64,000 nt of DNA from Sphingobium lignivorans (GCF_014203955.1 NZ_JACHKA010000001.1:3689001-3753000); one strand, 5' to 3'; counted from the stretch's first letter, positions 17,686-26,254 are shown. Notes: generated by a model from the letters alone, not told the origin. A program made the numbers and translations.

Positions 17686-19348
17686 CGCTCAGCTCCACGA
17701 CCGGGATGAGTAGATAGGATGGTGTGTCGCCGCCCGTGTAGATCCGGTGGCGCCCGGCATTCACCGTGTCCTCGTGGCGCATGTAAAGCATTGGCTTGGG
17801 ATGATTGTAGATGTCCCTGCCCTTCACGATCAGGCGCAGGGTTTCTCCGGCGAGGAAGCGCGTGCCCGAGGGCAGTATCTCGATATCGACAGCGACGATC
17901 TCGCCCGGCGCCACTTTCTCGTCGCGGTCATTGGCAAGCACCGGCTGATGCTCGGTCGACCGAGCCGTGTCGAGCGCCCGGCGCGACACGCGCAGCCAGC
18001 CAAGTGCCACGGGCCCATCCTCGAACACCGCCCAATGCGCGAAGCCTTCGTTCGTCCCGTCCGCCCGGAGCTTCTCGACCGCGACGAAGAGATCGAGATC
18101 GTCACCCGCATCCGTGGAGACATAAAGCCGCAGTTTCATATGACCCACCAGATCGACGTCCTGCGCGATGGGGAAATCGAACATGGCCGTTCCGTCGAAA
18201 TCGAGCGGATCATAATCGCATTGCGCCACCCGGGCCGGCGTGTCGCGGCTGAGGCGCGCCGTGTCGGCATCCAGATAGAGCCGCTCGTAACGGGTGTTCT
18301 CGACCGGCCATGCGCGCGCGGACTTCATCGTGGCGACGGCATAGCGGTCGCGCACATGCAGGCGGACGGGCGGCCACTCCGCCAGTTCCGTTTCCTCCCC
18401 CTTGAGGACATGATCGAAGAAGGCGGCCTGCCGCGCCTGTGAGGGCGGCTCGTAATAATAGCCCCATTTCTTGCTGCCGTGGATCTCCAGCCATTTGCGG
18501 GGAGATGAAAGGCCCTTGAAGCCTTCAAGGGTCCCGCGCGTGTGCACGCCATGGTCCGTCCAGCTTGCGACGATATAGGCCGGTACGTCGATCGCCCCGA
18601 AATCCGCGACTTTGGAGCGCCAATATGCATCGAAATGCGGGTGCTCGGCGGTGAGCGCCCACAGATCCTCGATCCGTCTGTCCGAAACACCCCAGCGCGT
18701 CTGGATATAGGGCCAGAAATAGGTCTCGGGGATGCCGCCGTGGCGCACGATCTCCGAATATGTGTCCGACCAGCCTTCCCAGATGTTGATGGCGGCGAGA
18801 TGCGGCGGACGGAGCGCCGCGACGCGCCATTGGCAGCTCGACAGATAGGACACGCCGGAAAGCCCGACCTTGCCGTTGCTCCAGTCCTGCGTGCCGGCCC
18901 ATTCGATCAGGTCGTAATGTGCCTCCGCTTCGCGGGGCGTGAAGAACCCGGCATCGGTCTCGGCATACCAGGTGCCGGGCACATCCGCCGTGATCACGGC
19001 ATAGCCCCGCGCCGTCCAGTAGACCGGATCGGGCGCCTCGAAGATGGTGTAATCGGACATCCAGCCGGCCTGCACGCCTGATGTGGGAAAGAGCGTCGCC
19101 AGCGGCGCCGGATCATGCTTGCCATAAGGAGTCCAGGCCACGAGCACCGGCAGATCGCTCTGCGCCCCGGCGGGGCGGAAGAGGTCGATCAAGATATCAA
19201 AGCCGAACCGGGTGGGCACGCGCACGTCGCGCTCGATCACCATGCCGCTCTCGACCGTCCGCTCGTACCGCCGCGCTCGCGCACCCCGGAATTCGGGCGA
19301 ATTCAATGGCGCGCGCAGCCTTTCCCGATAGCTTTCGCCAGCACTCAT
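17675..19348 (-). CDS. CocE/NonD-family hydrolase (X-Pro dipeptidyl-peptidase S15 fold)
   Basis: This 557-residue serine hydrolase has an alpha/beta core and a C-terminal jelly-roll. The nucleophile elbow 'VGLSGVSYLSS' places Ser167. The early 'VLVAWTPYGKHDP' oxyanion region and the C-terminal 'DLFVAVEKLRADG' and 'LPSGTRFLAGETLRLIV' are typical of the family, which includes cocaine esterase and glutaryl-7-ACA acylase. No signal peptide was seen, so it is probably cytosolic. It follows the amidohydrolase gene after 71 bp, and an operator-like site lies 54 bp before its start. The bond cleaved, ester or amide, cannot be decided from the sequence. Confidence 0.9.
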   Translation of the reverse strand: MSAGESYRERLRAPLNSPEFRGARARRYERTVESGMVIERDVRVPTRFGFDILIDLFRPAGAQSDLPVLVAWTPYGKHDPAPLATLFPTSGVQAGWMSDYTIFEAPDPVYWTARGYAVITADVPGTWYAETDAGFFTPREAEAHYDLIEWAGTQDWSNGKVGLSGVSYLSSCQWRVAALRPPHLAAINIWEGWSDTYSEIVRHGGIPETYFWPYIQTRWGVSDRRIEDLWALTAEHPHFDAYWRSKVADFGAIDVPAYIVASWTDHGVHTRGTLEGFKGLSSPRKWLEIHGSKKWGYYYEPPSQARQAAFFDHVLKGEETELAEWPPVRLHVRDRYAVATMKSARAWPVENTRYERLYLDADTARLSRDTPARVAQCDYDPLDFDGTAMFDFPIAQDVDLVGHMKLRLYVSTDAGDDLDLFVAVEKLRADGTNEGFAHWAVFEDGPVALGWLRVSRRALDTARSTEHQPVLANDRDEKVAPGEIVAVDIEILPSGTRFLAGETLRLIVKGRDIYNHPKPMLYMRHEDTVNAGRHRIYTGGDTPSYLLIPVVELSDAA

Positions 19349-19401
19349 CCTCTCGCTCCCTCTTCGCGGTATGACCGGCTTCTATCGCTTTCGAGCGATA
19401 A

Positions 19402-19419
19402 TTTCAATTTGATTATAAT
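19402..19419. promoter_or_regulatory. AT-rich operator-like repeat before the CocE-family gene
   Basis: Read on the minus strand the site is ATTATA-ATCAAA-TTGAAA. One arm is good and the other degenerate. It lies 54 bp before the CocE start and directly after the amidohydrolase stop, so the run may have an internal promoter here. Confidence 0.45.
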
Positions 19420-20229
19420 TTATTCCTCGCCGAAATAGAAGCGCGCCGCCGTGCGGTGGATGCGCGCACGCAGGGCGGCGTCCGGCACCAGTTGCTCGAA
19501 ACAGGCGAGGGTATCGGCATACGCCACCTGACCTTCGAACGCCGCAAACGGCCAGTCGCTGCCCCACAACAGCCGCTCCGGCCCGGCTTGGCGAAGCAAC
19601 GCCGCAGCCAACTCCCGAACCATGGCAGGCGGCCCCAGCCGGAATGCGCCGGACATCTTCACCCAGCAATTGCCCCGCTCGACCGCGCGCAGCACCGCCA
19701 CGAAACCCGGGCAATTCACGCCTCGGGCCGCATCGGGCCGGCCGAAATGGTCAATCACGATCGGTGCGCCGCTCCGCTCGATCGCCGCGATCGCGTCCGG
19801 CAGCCGGGGGCCATTGTCGTGCAGCTGGATGTGCCAGCCCAGATCGGCCACGCGGCGGAACAACTTGCGCCACGCGAAGGAGTCGAGATCGGGCGGGTGA
19901 GGCGTGCTGCGCCATTGCAGGCGCACACCGACCACGCCCGCCTTCGCCATCTCCCGCAGGATGAAAATGTCCGTTTCGGGATCGATGATGACGGTCGTGC
20001 GCAAGCGCGGCTGGGCAGCGACCGCTTCCAGCGCATAATCATTGTAATCGCCGAACAGGCTGACCGCCGCCAGCACGGCCCGATCGATCCCGTGCGCATC
20101 CAGGCAGGCGAGATAGGCATCCAGCGGCGCTTCCCCGACCGGGCGGTGCCAAGCATCCTGCGCAAGCGGCATGGCATCATGATAGATGTGGGCATGCGTA
20201 TCCACCCGCAGCCCGCCACTTGCCATCAT
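19420..20229 (-). CDS. Amidohydrolase family protein (2-pyrone-4,6-dicarboxylate hydrolase-like, TIM barrel)
   Basis: This metal-dependent TIM-barrel hydrolase is about 269 residues. The HxH metal motif is in 'RVDTHAHIYHDAMPL' near the N-terminus. 'IVIDHFGRPD' and 'ERLLWGSDWPFAAF' supply later ligands, as in the PDC-hydrolase/COG3618 group that opens lactones of aromatic breakdown. The start is set at ATG 20229, because GGAGAGG sits 6 bp before it and the longer frame (to 20358) would run over the operator at 20246. It is the first gene of the operon that ends with glcF, and is divergent from the TetR gene. Confidence 0.88.
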   Translation of the reverse strand: MMASGGLRVDTHAHIYHDAMPLAQDAWHRPVGEAPLDAYLACLDAHGIDRAVLAAVSLFGDYNDYALEAVAAQPRLRTTVIIDPETDIFILREMAKAGVVGVRLQWRSTPHPPDLDSFAWRKLFRRVADLGWHIQLHDNGPRLPDAIAAIERSGAPIVIDHFGRPDAARGVNCPGFVAVLRAVERGNCWVKMSGAFRLGPPAMVRELAAALLRQAGPERLLWGSDWPFAAFEGQVAYADTLACFEQLVPDAALRARIHRTAARFYFGEE

Positions 20230-20245
20230 AGAGCGCCTCTCCATA

Positions 20246-20263
20246 TTTAAACTCATCTCTAAA
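20246..20263. promoter_or_regulatory. AT-rich operator-like repeat between amidohydrolase and tetR genes
   Basis: The site is TTTAAA-CTCATC-TCTAAA, flanked by TA on both sides to give a longer near-palindrome (20245-20264). It is 17 bp from the amidohydrolase start and 177 bp before the tetR start, well placed to repress the operon and to autoregulate the TetR protein. Confidence 0.55.
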
Positions 20264-20439
20264 TAGCGGTCACGCTGCAGGATGGAAATGCCTGATATGG
20301 TCCTCCCGCCGATCCGCGGAAATCGCCGCGCGAGCGATTGCCCGCGCACCCCCGACACGGTAGTGGAACAGTTTCATCGGGCAGCGCCCAGCGACCACGC
20401 GGCAAATTCAGCGCGCCAAGAAACAGGACCGGAAAGCAA

Positions 20440-21198
20440 GTGACGCAAGAGAAGACAGCAGATGGCGAGTCCGGCAAGACATCGAGCAGGAAGACGACCG
20501 CGCGCGCAACCAAGACAGCCCGCCCCGCCAAGGCCAACCGCGCCATCGGCAGGCCAGTGGGCAAGCGGCGCATCGGCAAGGACCTGCTGATCGAGAAGAC
20601 GGCCGAACTCCTGCGCACGGTCCCGCCGGAGAAGCTTTCGCTTTCCATGGCCGCACGCCATGCGCGCGTGCACCTGACGTTGTTTAAATATTATTTCGTG
20701 GACCGCACCCGCTTGCTGGTGGACGTCGCCCGGATGCTCTCGCGCAACATCGGCGATACGGTCGCCGCGATCGAGGTCGATGCGAGTTCTGCGCCGGAGC
20801 GCCTTGCCATCCGCATCGATGCGATGGTCGATTTCCTGCTGGTCAATCCCTTCTACCACCGGCTCATGGTGGAGATCATCGGCAATGCCGATCCCCTCGC
20901 CACGGAACTGATCAACGTCTGGATGACCAAGACGCTCGATATCTATCGTTCCATCATCGACACTGGCGTCAAGGAAGGCTCGCTGAAGGAGATCGACCCC
21001 TATTTCACTTTCCTCGCCGTGATGGGTCTGTGCGAGCAATTCCAGCATGCCTCCCGCCTGTTCGACCGCACCCAGCTCGCGGCCGGCGAAACGCCCGACG
21101 AAGCCGCGGCGCGATACAAGGCCTTCATGCGCGAGCTGATCCTGAACGGCATCGGCGTGACGGCGGGAGCAGGAAAGACAGCGAACCCCGCTCCATAA
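20440..21198 (+). CDS. TetR-family transcriptional regulator with basic N-terminal extension
   Basis: This protein is about 252 residues from a GTG at 20440. The first ~45 residues are an unusually K/R/T/A-rich disordered tail ending in 'AIGRPVGKRRIGKD', where GRP between basic residues resembles an AT-hook. The helix-turn-helix follows ('LSLSMAARHARVHLTLFKYY', about residues 68-87), then a helical ligand-binding domain with 'LLVNPFYHRLMVEIIGNADP'. An open frame continues upstream to 20338, but it would overlap the divergent promoter. It lies between the amidohydrolase operon and the Rieske gene, both with AT-rich operator-like sites, so it is the best candidate for the local repressor. The inducer is unknown. 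Confidence 0.88.
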   Translation: MTQEKTADGESGKTSSRKTTARATKTARPAKANRAIGRPVGKRRIGKDLLIEKTAELLRTVPPEKLSLSMAARHARVHLTLFKYYFVDRTRLLVDVARMLSRNIGDTVAAIEVDASSAPERLAIRIDAMVDFLLVNPFYHRLMVEIIGNADPLATELINVWMTKTLDIYRSIIDTGVKEGSLKEIDPYFTFLAVMGLCEQFQHASRLFDRTQLAAGETPDEAAARYKAFMRELILNGIGVTAGAGKTANPAP

Positions 21199-21215
21199 TT
21201 ATACTCGACTATAAA
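21198..21215. promoter_or_regulatory. AT-rich 18-bp operator-like inverted repeat before the Rieske oxygenase gene
   Basis: The site is ATTATA-CTCGAC-TATAAA, with a TCGA-centred spacer as at 11251. It begins at the last base of the tetR stop and ends 55 bp before the Rieske ATG at 21271. Confidence 0.62.
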
Positions 21216-21270
21216 AAATCTTTTCGGCCTCTTTCGGACATGCTAGTCATGCGCCGACAAGGAGAGTCGA

Positions 21271-22266
21271 ATGTCTGAAGCCGAAACTGCTGCCATCCTG
21301 CCGTCTCCGCCATTCACGGGTCGCGAATATGGCAAGGTGCATGATGGCACCTATCTTAAGAACTGGAATCCGCTGATGCTGGCCGGGGAGCTGGCGGCTG
21401 GTGAGATCGTTCGCCGGGACTTCCTGGGCACCCGCGTCATCATCTATCGTGATCCCGAGGGCCGGCCGGTCGTGCAGAGCGCATACTGCCCGCATGTAGG
21501 CGCCGACCTCTCCAAGGGCTGCCTGGCGGATGGCGCGGTGCGGTGCGCTTATCATCACTGGAAGTTCGGGCCGAAAGGCAATTGCGTCGAGATTCCGGAC
21601 GAGGACCATATTCCCCGCGCCATACGGATCTACAATTATCCGGCAGCCGAGCGCTGGGGCATGATCTGGGCCTTCAACGGCGAGGAACCGCTGTTCGATC
21701 TCCCCGAGCTCCCCGGCCTCGCCGAGGAAGACGCTTATTATCGCGTGTTCCATCGCGGCCTGCGCCCGATCGAGGGCTGGATCGGCTCCTCCAATCTCGT
21801 GGATTTCCAGCATCTCAAGACCGTGCACGGCATTGCCGACGCGCATCCGACCAGTGTCGACTTCGGCGACTATCTGATCGTCGTACGACAGGAGACCGCC
21901 ACGCGCGTCGCGGACACCAAGCTCTATGGCGGCACCTGGCTGACCGCGCACACCCGGCTCGGCGACGGCACGGAGCGCTACTTCATGGCCGGCAGCTCGC
22001 AAGTCGCGCCCGGCTGGTCGGATGCCTTTTTCGTCGTCGCCATGCGTAAGAGCCAGGCCGAGGAGCTCGGGCCGGAAGGTGCGGAGGCGGAGCTCCAGAG
22101 CCGCATCGACTATATGCACAAGCTCTATGGGGAGGATGAGCCGATCCTGTTCTCGCTGCGGTTCCGGGGCGTGGGGAAAAGCGCGCTGATCCGCACCGAC
22201 AAATATTTCGGCCAGTTCCTGCGCTACATCGACAATTATCCGCGTTCGGCGCCGTTCGATGTCTGA
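21271..22266 (+). CDS. Rieske non-heme iron oxygenase, terminal oxygenase component (331 aa)
   Basis: This 331-residue terminal oxygenase uses O2 and external electrons to hydroxylate or demethylate its substrate. The Rieske 2Fe-2S ligands are C73-P-H75 and C92-A-Y-H95. The mononuclear iron motif 'NLVDFQHLKTVH' gives His181 and His186, with Asp178 as bridge residue. The single short chain resembles the VanA/KshA-like group rather than two-subunit dioxygenases. The ATG follows AAGGAGAGTCGA. The SDR gene overlaps its end by 8 bp, so the pair is coupled. No reductase or ferredoxin gene is found nearby. Confidence 0.94.
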   Translation: MSEAETAAILPSPPFTGREYGKVHDGTYLKNWNPLMLAGELAAGEIVRRDFLGTRVIIYRDPEGRPVVQSAYCPHVGADLSKGCLADGAVRCAYHHWKFGPKGNCVEIPDEDHIPRAIRIYNYPAAERWGMIWAFNGEEPLFDLPELPGLAEEDAYYRVFHRGLRPIEGWIGSSNLVDFQHLKTVHGIADAHPTSVDFGDYLIVVRQETATRVADTKLYGGTWLTAHTRLGDGTERYFMAGSSQVAPGWSDAFFVVAMRKSQAEELGPEGAEAELQSRIDYMHKLYGEDEPILFSLRFRGVGKSALIRTDKYFGQFLRYIDNYPRSAPFDV

Positions 22267-22990
22267 GGCGACGGGTCTGGTGGCGCTCGTCACCGGGGGC
22301 AACAAGGGGATCGGGTTCGAGATTGTCCGCGGCCTCGCCAGAGCCGGGGCGACGGTGCTGCTCGGCGCGCGCAACGCAGAGGCAGGCGAAGCGGCGGCAG
22401 GCAAGCTGCGCGGCGAAGGTCTCGACGTGCAGTTCCTGCCGATCGACGTGACGGATGCCGCCAGCATCGCGGTGGCCGCCCGCCAGATCGAGAACGGACC
22501 GGGGCGGTTGGACATCCTGGTCAACAACGCCGCGATATCGCCCGAGCATGGCGTACCGCCCAGTGCGGCGGACGTGAACCTGCTGCGCGCGACTTATGAA
22601 ACGAACGTCTTCGGCCTCGTGGCGGTCACCCAGGCCATGCTCCCCCTTCTGCGCGCTGCGCCGAAGGGACGCATCGTGAACATGTCCACGGGCCTTGCTT
22701 CATTGAAGCTCACGAGCGGACGCGACGCGCCGTTCTCCTTCAGCCGCCTGCTCGCCTATAACAGCTCGAAGACTGCGGTGAATGCCGTGACGGTGCAATT
22801 CGCCAACGAGCTGCTGGACAGCGCGGTGAAAGTGAATGCGGCCAATCCGGGACTGTGCGCCACCGAACTCTCGGACGGCAAGGGCCGCCCACCCAGCGAA
22901 GGCGCGGCTGTCGCCATAGGCCTCGCGCTGATCGGCGAGGATGGGCCCACCGGAGGACTGTTCGGCGATCAGGGCCAAGTGCCCTGGTAA
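22259..22990 (+). CDS. Short-chain dehydrogenase/reductase
   Basis: This 243-residue SDR has the cofactor motif 'LVTGGNKGIGFEIVRGLARAG' at the N-terminus, 'DILVNNAA' in the middle and the catalytic 'YNSSKTAVNAV' (Tyr-x3-Lys). The carbonyl-reductase style insertion 'ASLKLTSGRDAPFSFSRLL' between catalytic Ser and Tyr resembles the CBR1-like group, which prefers NADPH. It starts inside the Rieske gene (8-bp overlap). It may dehydrogenate the hydroxylated product of that oxygenase, which is inference from coupling. No partner gene follows before the repeat region at 23.1 kb. Confidence 0.92.
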   Translation: MSEATGLVALVTGGNKGIGFEIVRGLARAGATVLLGARNAEAGEAAAGKLRGEGLDVQFLPIDVTDAASIAVAARQIENGPGRLDILVNNAAISPEHGVPPSAADVNLLRATYETNVFGLVAVTQAMLPLLRAAPKGRIVNMSTGLASLKLTSGRDAPFSFSRLLAYNSSKTAVNAVTVQFANELLDSAVKVNAANPGLCATELSDGKGRPPSEGAAVAIGLALIGEDGPTGGLFGDQGQVPW

Positions 22991-23163
22991 CGAGACTGCG
23001 GCGGAGACGATCTCCGCCTGAAGCGCTGGCGCCATGATGATGAGGCCGGTCGTGCCCGGGGGGGTTACTTCCCGGACGTGACCGGCTTCCCTGCGTTCTG
23101 GGGGGCCGGAGCGGGGGATTCTGGGTGGTCTGGACACTTTTCGACGCCATTGCTGCTGTTGCT

Positions 23164-23286
23164 CTCTCCCCTTGAGGGGAGAGAAACGGAGGCTTGTCAG
23201 CGTGCTGAGTAGCCGAAGTTGAGAGGGGGCGAGCAGCCAGCGTGCGACCTCCCCTCTCCCAACCCTCTCCCCTGAAGGGGAGAGGG
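23164..23286. repeat. Pair of CTCTCCCC-type palindromes (REP/MITE-like)
   Basis: A perfect 8-bp-arm palindrome (CTCTCCCC-TTGA-GGGGAGAG, 23164-23183) and a perfect 10-bp-arm palindrome (CCCTCTCCCC-TGAA-GGGGAGAGGG, 23263-23286) lie 79 bp apart. A further CCTCCCCTCTCCCAA stretch sits between them. Both lie in the gap 22991-23455, which holds no gene that I can support. They look like members of the CCCTCTCCC repeat class common in proteobacterial intergenic DNA, and may also end transcription of the SDR and MFS genes. Confidence 0.7.
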
Positions 23287-23455
23287 CTACGGTCGCTCCC
23301 CACAACAATTCAGCCATGGCGCTCGCTATCAAGTCGACCTCGATAGCGGACTCCCGGCCAAGCCGGAATGCATTCGCGCCGCCTGGGCGGTCGGGCGTCG
23401 GCGTCAGGATGACGCCTGCGCACACGCCGCCCAACCGGGGCGCCTGCCCTCCCCC

Positions 23456-24808
23456 TCAGGCCGGCGCCGTAGCCGGCGCTCTCCTCGCCGTGCCCGCCTT
23501 CAGCCGGTAGAAGAGCAGCATCGCGACGGCGGCCACCACCAGCGGCGAGGCAATCGCGGTATAGATCGTCCAGGCGCCCCAGCCGGCCGCCAGCATGGCG
23601 CCGCCCAGCCCCGGTCCGATCATCGAGGTGATGCGCCCGATGCCGCCGGCCCAGCCGATGCCCGTCGAGCGCATCGAGGTGGGATAGCTGGAGGCCGCGA
23701 GCGAGTTGAGCCCCGCCTGCGCACCGATCACCAGCAGGCCGAACGCGAAGCTGAGCACCCAGCCCAGCGCATTGATCTGCGCCACCAGCGCCAGCATTGT
23801 CATCGCGACGAAACCGAGAATGAGCGTGAGCGCGAGCGCAAGCGGCACGCCGATCCGCTTCATCAGCAGCGTGAGCATGACCGGGCCCACCATCGCACCG
23901 AAAGCGGAGACGGCGGACATGCGCGTCGCGGTCGCGGTTTCGAGGCCGCCCAGCACATGCAGGAAGCTCGGCTTCCAGGCGGAAATGGTCGCCGTGGCGC
24001 ACAAGGCACTGCCCATCGCCAGCCAGAGCAGCAATGTCATCGGCGCGCGTCCATCCCGGAACAGGCCGGCCAGCGGCAGGCCTTCGGCCTTGACCTCCGT
24101 CGTCGTGAAGCGCGTGGACGGCGTGAAGCTGAAGCCCGGGTCGATGCGCCGCAGTATCTCGCCGATGCGGGGATCACTCGGATTGCGGATGAGCAGGAAA
24201 CGGCAGGACTCCGGCAGCCGCAGCCACAGGAGCGGCACGAACAGCAGCAATAGCACGCCGCCCGCCCAGAACGCCGCTTCCCAGCTATGATATTGCACGA
24301 AGCTTGGGCCGAACAGGCCCGCCGCCGAGGCGCCCAGCCCATGGGCGATGAAGATCCAGGTCAGCAAGCGCGGGCGGCGCGCTTCCGGCATGAACTCAGC
24401 CAGCAGCGCAACGATGTTGGGGATCGTGCCGCCCAGCGCCCCGAAGGCCAGGAAACGGACGATCACGAACTGCTCAAGATGTCCGGCCATCGTCGAGGCC
24501 AGCGTCAGCAGCCCGAAGAGCGTCGAGCCTATGAGGATGATGTTGCGCCGTCCAAGGCGATCGGCAAGCATGGAGATGGTGTAGAACCCCACGGCCATGC
24601 CGGCCGCCTGCGCCGTGAACACGAAGCCCATCGAGGGAATGGAGATATTCAGCCCGCGTGCAATGAAGGGCGCCAGATTGGCGACGATATAGGCGTCATA
24701 ACCCTCCAGCCCCATCAGCAAGCCGCAAAGGGCGTAGAGAACCCAGCGATAGCTGCCCATTTCCGGGCGCTCCAGCACTGAATCGATTGACCGTTCGTCC
24801 GCGCCCAT
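23456..24808 (-). CDS. MFS transporter, aromatic acid:H+ symporter-like
   Basis: This is a 450-residue inner-membrane carrier with 12 predicted helices. The N-terminal 'LMGLEGYDAYIVANLAPFI' carries the D-x-Y pattern of helix 1 in aromatic-acid symporters, and 'SMLADRLGRRNIILIGS' is the MFS loop 2-3 signature. 'WLRLPESCRFLL' precedes the large central loop. The ATG at 24808 follows GAGAGGACGGG. It is divergent from the secreted hydrolase gene, with an operator-like site between. It probably imports an acidic aromatic or a breakdown product of that hydrolase. Confidence 0.92.
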   Translation of the reverse strand: MGADERSIDSVLERPEMGSYRWVLYALCGLLMGLEGYDAYIVANLAPFIARGLNISIPSMGFVFTAQAAGMAVGFYTISMLADRLGRRNIILIGSTLFGLLTLASTMAGHLEQFVIVRFLAFGALGGTIPNIVALLAEFMPEARRPRLLTWIFIAHGLGASAAGLFGPSFVQYHSWEAAFWAGGVLLLLFVPLLWLRLPESCRFLLIRNPSDPRIGEILRRIDPGFSFTPSTRFTTTEVKAEGLPLAGLFRDGRAPMTLLLWLAMGSALCATATISAWKPSFLHVLGGLETATATRMSAVSAFGAMVGPVMLTLLMKRIGVPLALALTLILGFVAMTMLALVAQINALGWVLSFAFGLLVIGAQAGLNSLAASSYPTSMRSTGIGWAGGIGRITSMIGPGLGGAMLAAGWGAWTIYTAIASPLVVAAVAMLLFYRLKAGTARRAPATAPA

Positions 24809-24891
24809 CCCGTCCTCTCCTCGCTGTGATCCCGGCTGTGGTCCAGCTCTTTGGCCGAGTGGCTAGCATGATCGCAGGAGAGCAACAACAT

Positions 24892-24909
24892 ATTATAGTC
24901 CGATTTAAT
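24892..24909. promoter_or_regulatory. AT-rich operator-like repeat in the MFS / hydrolase divergent promoter
   Basis: The site is ATTATA-GTCCGA-TTTAAT. It lies 83 bp before the MFS start and 102 bp before the hydrolase start, so one site could control both. Confidence 0.55.
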
Positions 24910-25011
24910 TCAACCCTTTCCGTCTGGCAGGGAGTCCGCCTAGAAGGGCTGATCGCGGCTCGCTGGGCCGCCGCGGGGAAGCAGATAGTGGCTAGCGCAG
25001 AGGGGCAGAGA

Positions 25012-26070
25012 ATGCACATTCTGAAGGGATCATCGGGTCTGGCCGCGGCTGTGGTCGCGCTTCTCGCGGCACCCATTGCCCTCGGCGCGCCATCGGCCCG
25101 GAAGCTGCCCCCCGGGCCTGCGCCTATCATGATCGCGCGCCAGGGCTCGTTCGCAGCGGGCGGAACTTCGATCGGCGATTCGGCCAATTCCTCCGTCTGC
25201 GATCATGGCTATGTCGAATATCAGATCCCGCCCACGCCCCGGACCGTCGGACTGTTCCTCTGGCACAGTTCGAGCACGCATGTCTGGCAGAACCGCTGGG
25301 ACGGCGGCGAGGGATTCCAGAGCATCTTCCTGCGCAAGGGCTTCCCGGTCTATCTCTGGGATGGCCCCAGCGTGGGACGTGCGAACCTGCCGTGCGAAGA
25401 GGTGAAGGTCACAGCGCCATTCGGGCAGGACCAGCGCAGCTTCACGTCCTGGCGCTTCGGCCCTGCATTCGGCACATGGCATCCGGGTATTCAGTTCCCG
25501 GTCGATGATGCCGAGGCATGGAATCAGGCCATCCGCGGCCGCTATGAGGAATTCGACACCGTCGCCGACATCAGGCGCCAGGCAAAGGCGGCAGCTGCAG
25601 CCCTGGAGCGGACCGGGCCTGTCGTGCTCGTCACGAATTCCGCAGCCGGCGTGCGCGCGATGTTGACCGCGATCGAAAGCGACAATGTAAAAGCGATCGT
25701 CGCTTATGAAAGCGTCGGCCTTGTCCTGCCGGACAGCGAAGACAAAGGGGAGGCGGCCGGACCTTATGGCCCGATCTATGTGCCTGCCGAGCAGTTCAGG
25801 AAACTCGCGCGGATTCCCATCCAGCTGGTGTGGGGCGACAATCTCTCGCAACCGCGAGGACCGCAGATGGCCATTCCTGCCAATCACCGGTTCGTCGAAT
25901 TGATCCGGCAGCATGGGGGCAATGCCGAGGTGCTGGAACTCGCCAGCGCCGGTCTCAAGGGCAATACGCATCTTCCCTTCGCCGACCTCAACAATGTCGA
26001 GGTCGCGAAGCTGCTGATGGGCTTCCTCAAACGCAACGGCCTCGTCGCGCACACACGGCACGCACCATAA
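25012..26070 (+). CDS. Secreted alpha/beta-hydrolase-like protein
   Basis: This protein is about 352 residues from the ATG at 25012 (ribosome site GAGGGGC). A signal peptide (MHILKGSSGLAAAVVALLAA, then PIALGAPSA) sends it to the periplasm. Mid-protein, 'FLWHSSSTHVWQNRWDGGEG' and 'VYLWDGPSVGRANLP' resemble the lid and oxyanion parts of esterase-like hydrolases. The likely nucleophile elbow 'VVLVTNSAAGVRAM' departs from GxSxG. Near the C-terminus 'IPIQLVWGDN' and 'LKGNTHLPFADLNN' could supply the acid and His. It may cut an ester outside the cytoplasm before uptake. The divergent MFS gene supports an uptake link. Confidence 0.8.
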   Translation: MHILKGSSGLAAAVVALLAAPIALGAPSARKLPPGPAPIMIARQGSFAAGGTSIGDSANSSVCDHGYVEYQIPPTPRTVGLFLWHSSSTHVWQNRWDGGEGFQSIFLRKGFPVYLWDGPSVGRANLPCEEVKVTAPFGQDQRSFTSWRFGPAFGTWHPGIQFPVDDAEAWNQAIRGRYEEFDTVADIRRQAKAAAAALERTGPVVLVTNSAAGVRAMLTAIESDNVKAIVAYESVGLVLPDSEDKGEAAGPYGPIYVPAEQFRKLARIPIQLVWGDNLSQPRGPQMAIPANHRFVELIRQHGGNAEVLELASAGLKGNTHLPFADLNNVEVAKLLMGFLKRNGLVAHTRHAP

Positions 26071-26236
26071 TTACGCCAAGGATATAATTTTTCCTTGTCT
26101 GGAGCTGTCCGGACTGTGTCCTGCGCCATGCGCGGGTTGGACAGAGGATCAATGCTGATATGACAGCGTATCTCCGCACCTATCCCAATGCCCCTCGCGG
26201 ACGCCATCCCGGAATGCGTCTTCCAACTCGCGAATA

Positions 26237-26254
26237 TTTATATCTATATGTAAT
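26237..26254. promoter_or_regulatory. AT-rich operator-like repeat upstream of TonB receptor 1
   Basis: The site is TTTATA-TCTATA-TGTAAT, with weaker arms, 333 bp before the receptor ATG at 26588. The rest of the gap 26071-26587 is AT-richer than its surroundings. It holds a second motif, TTTCGCATA (26325-26333), that recurs before receptor 2. No gene was supported in the gap. Confidence 0.45.
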
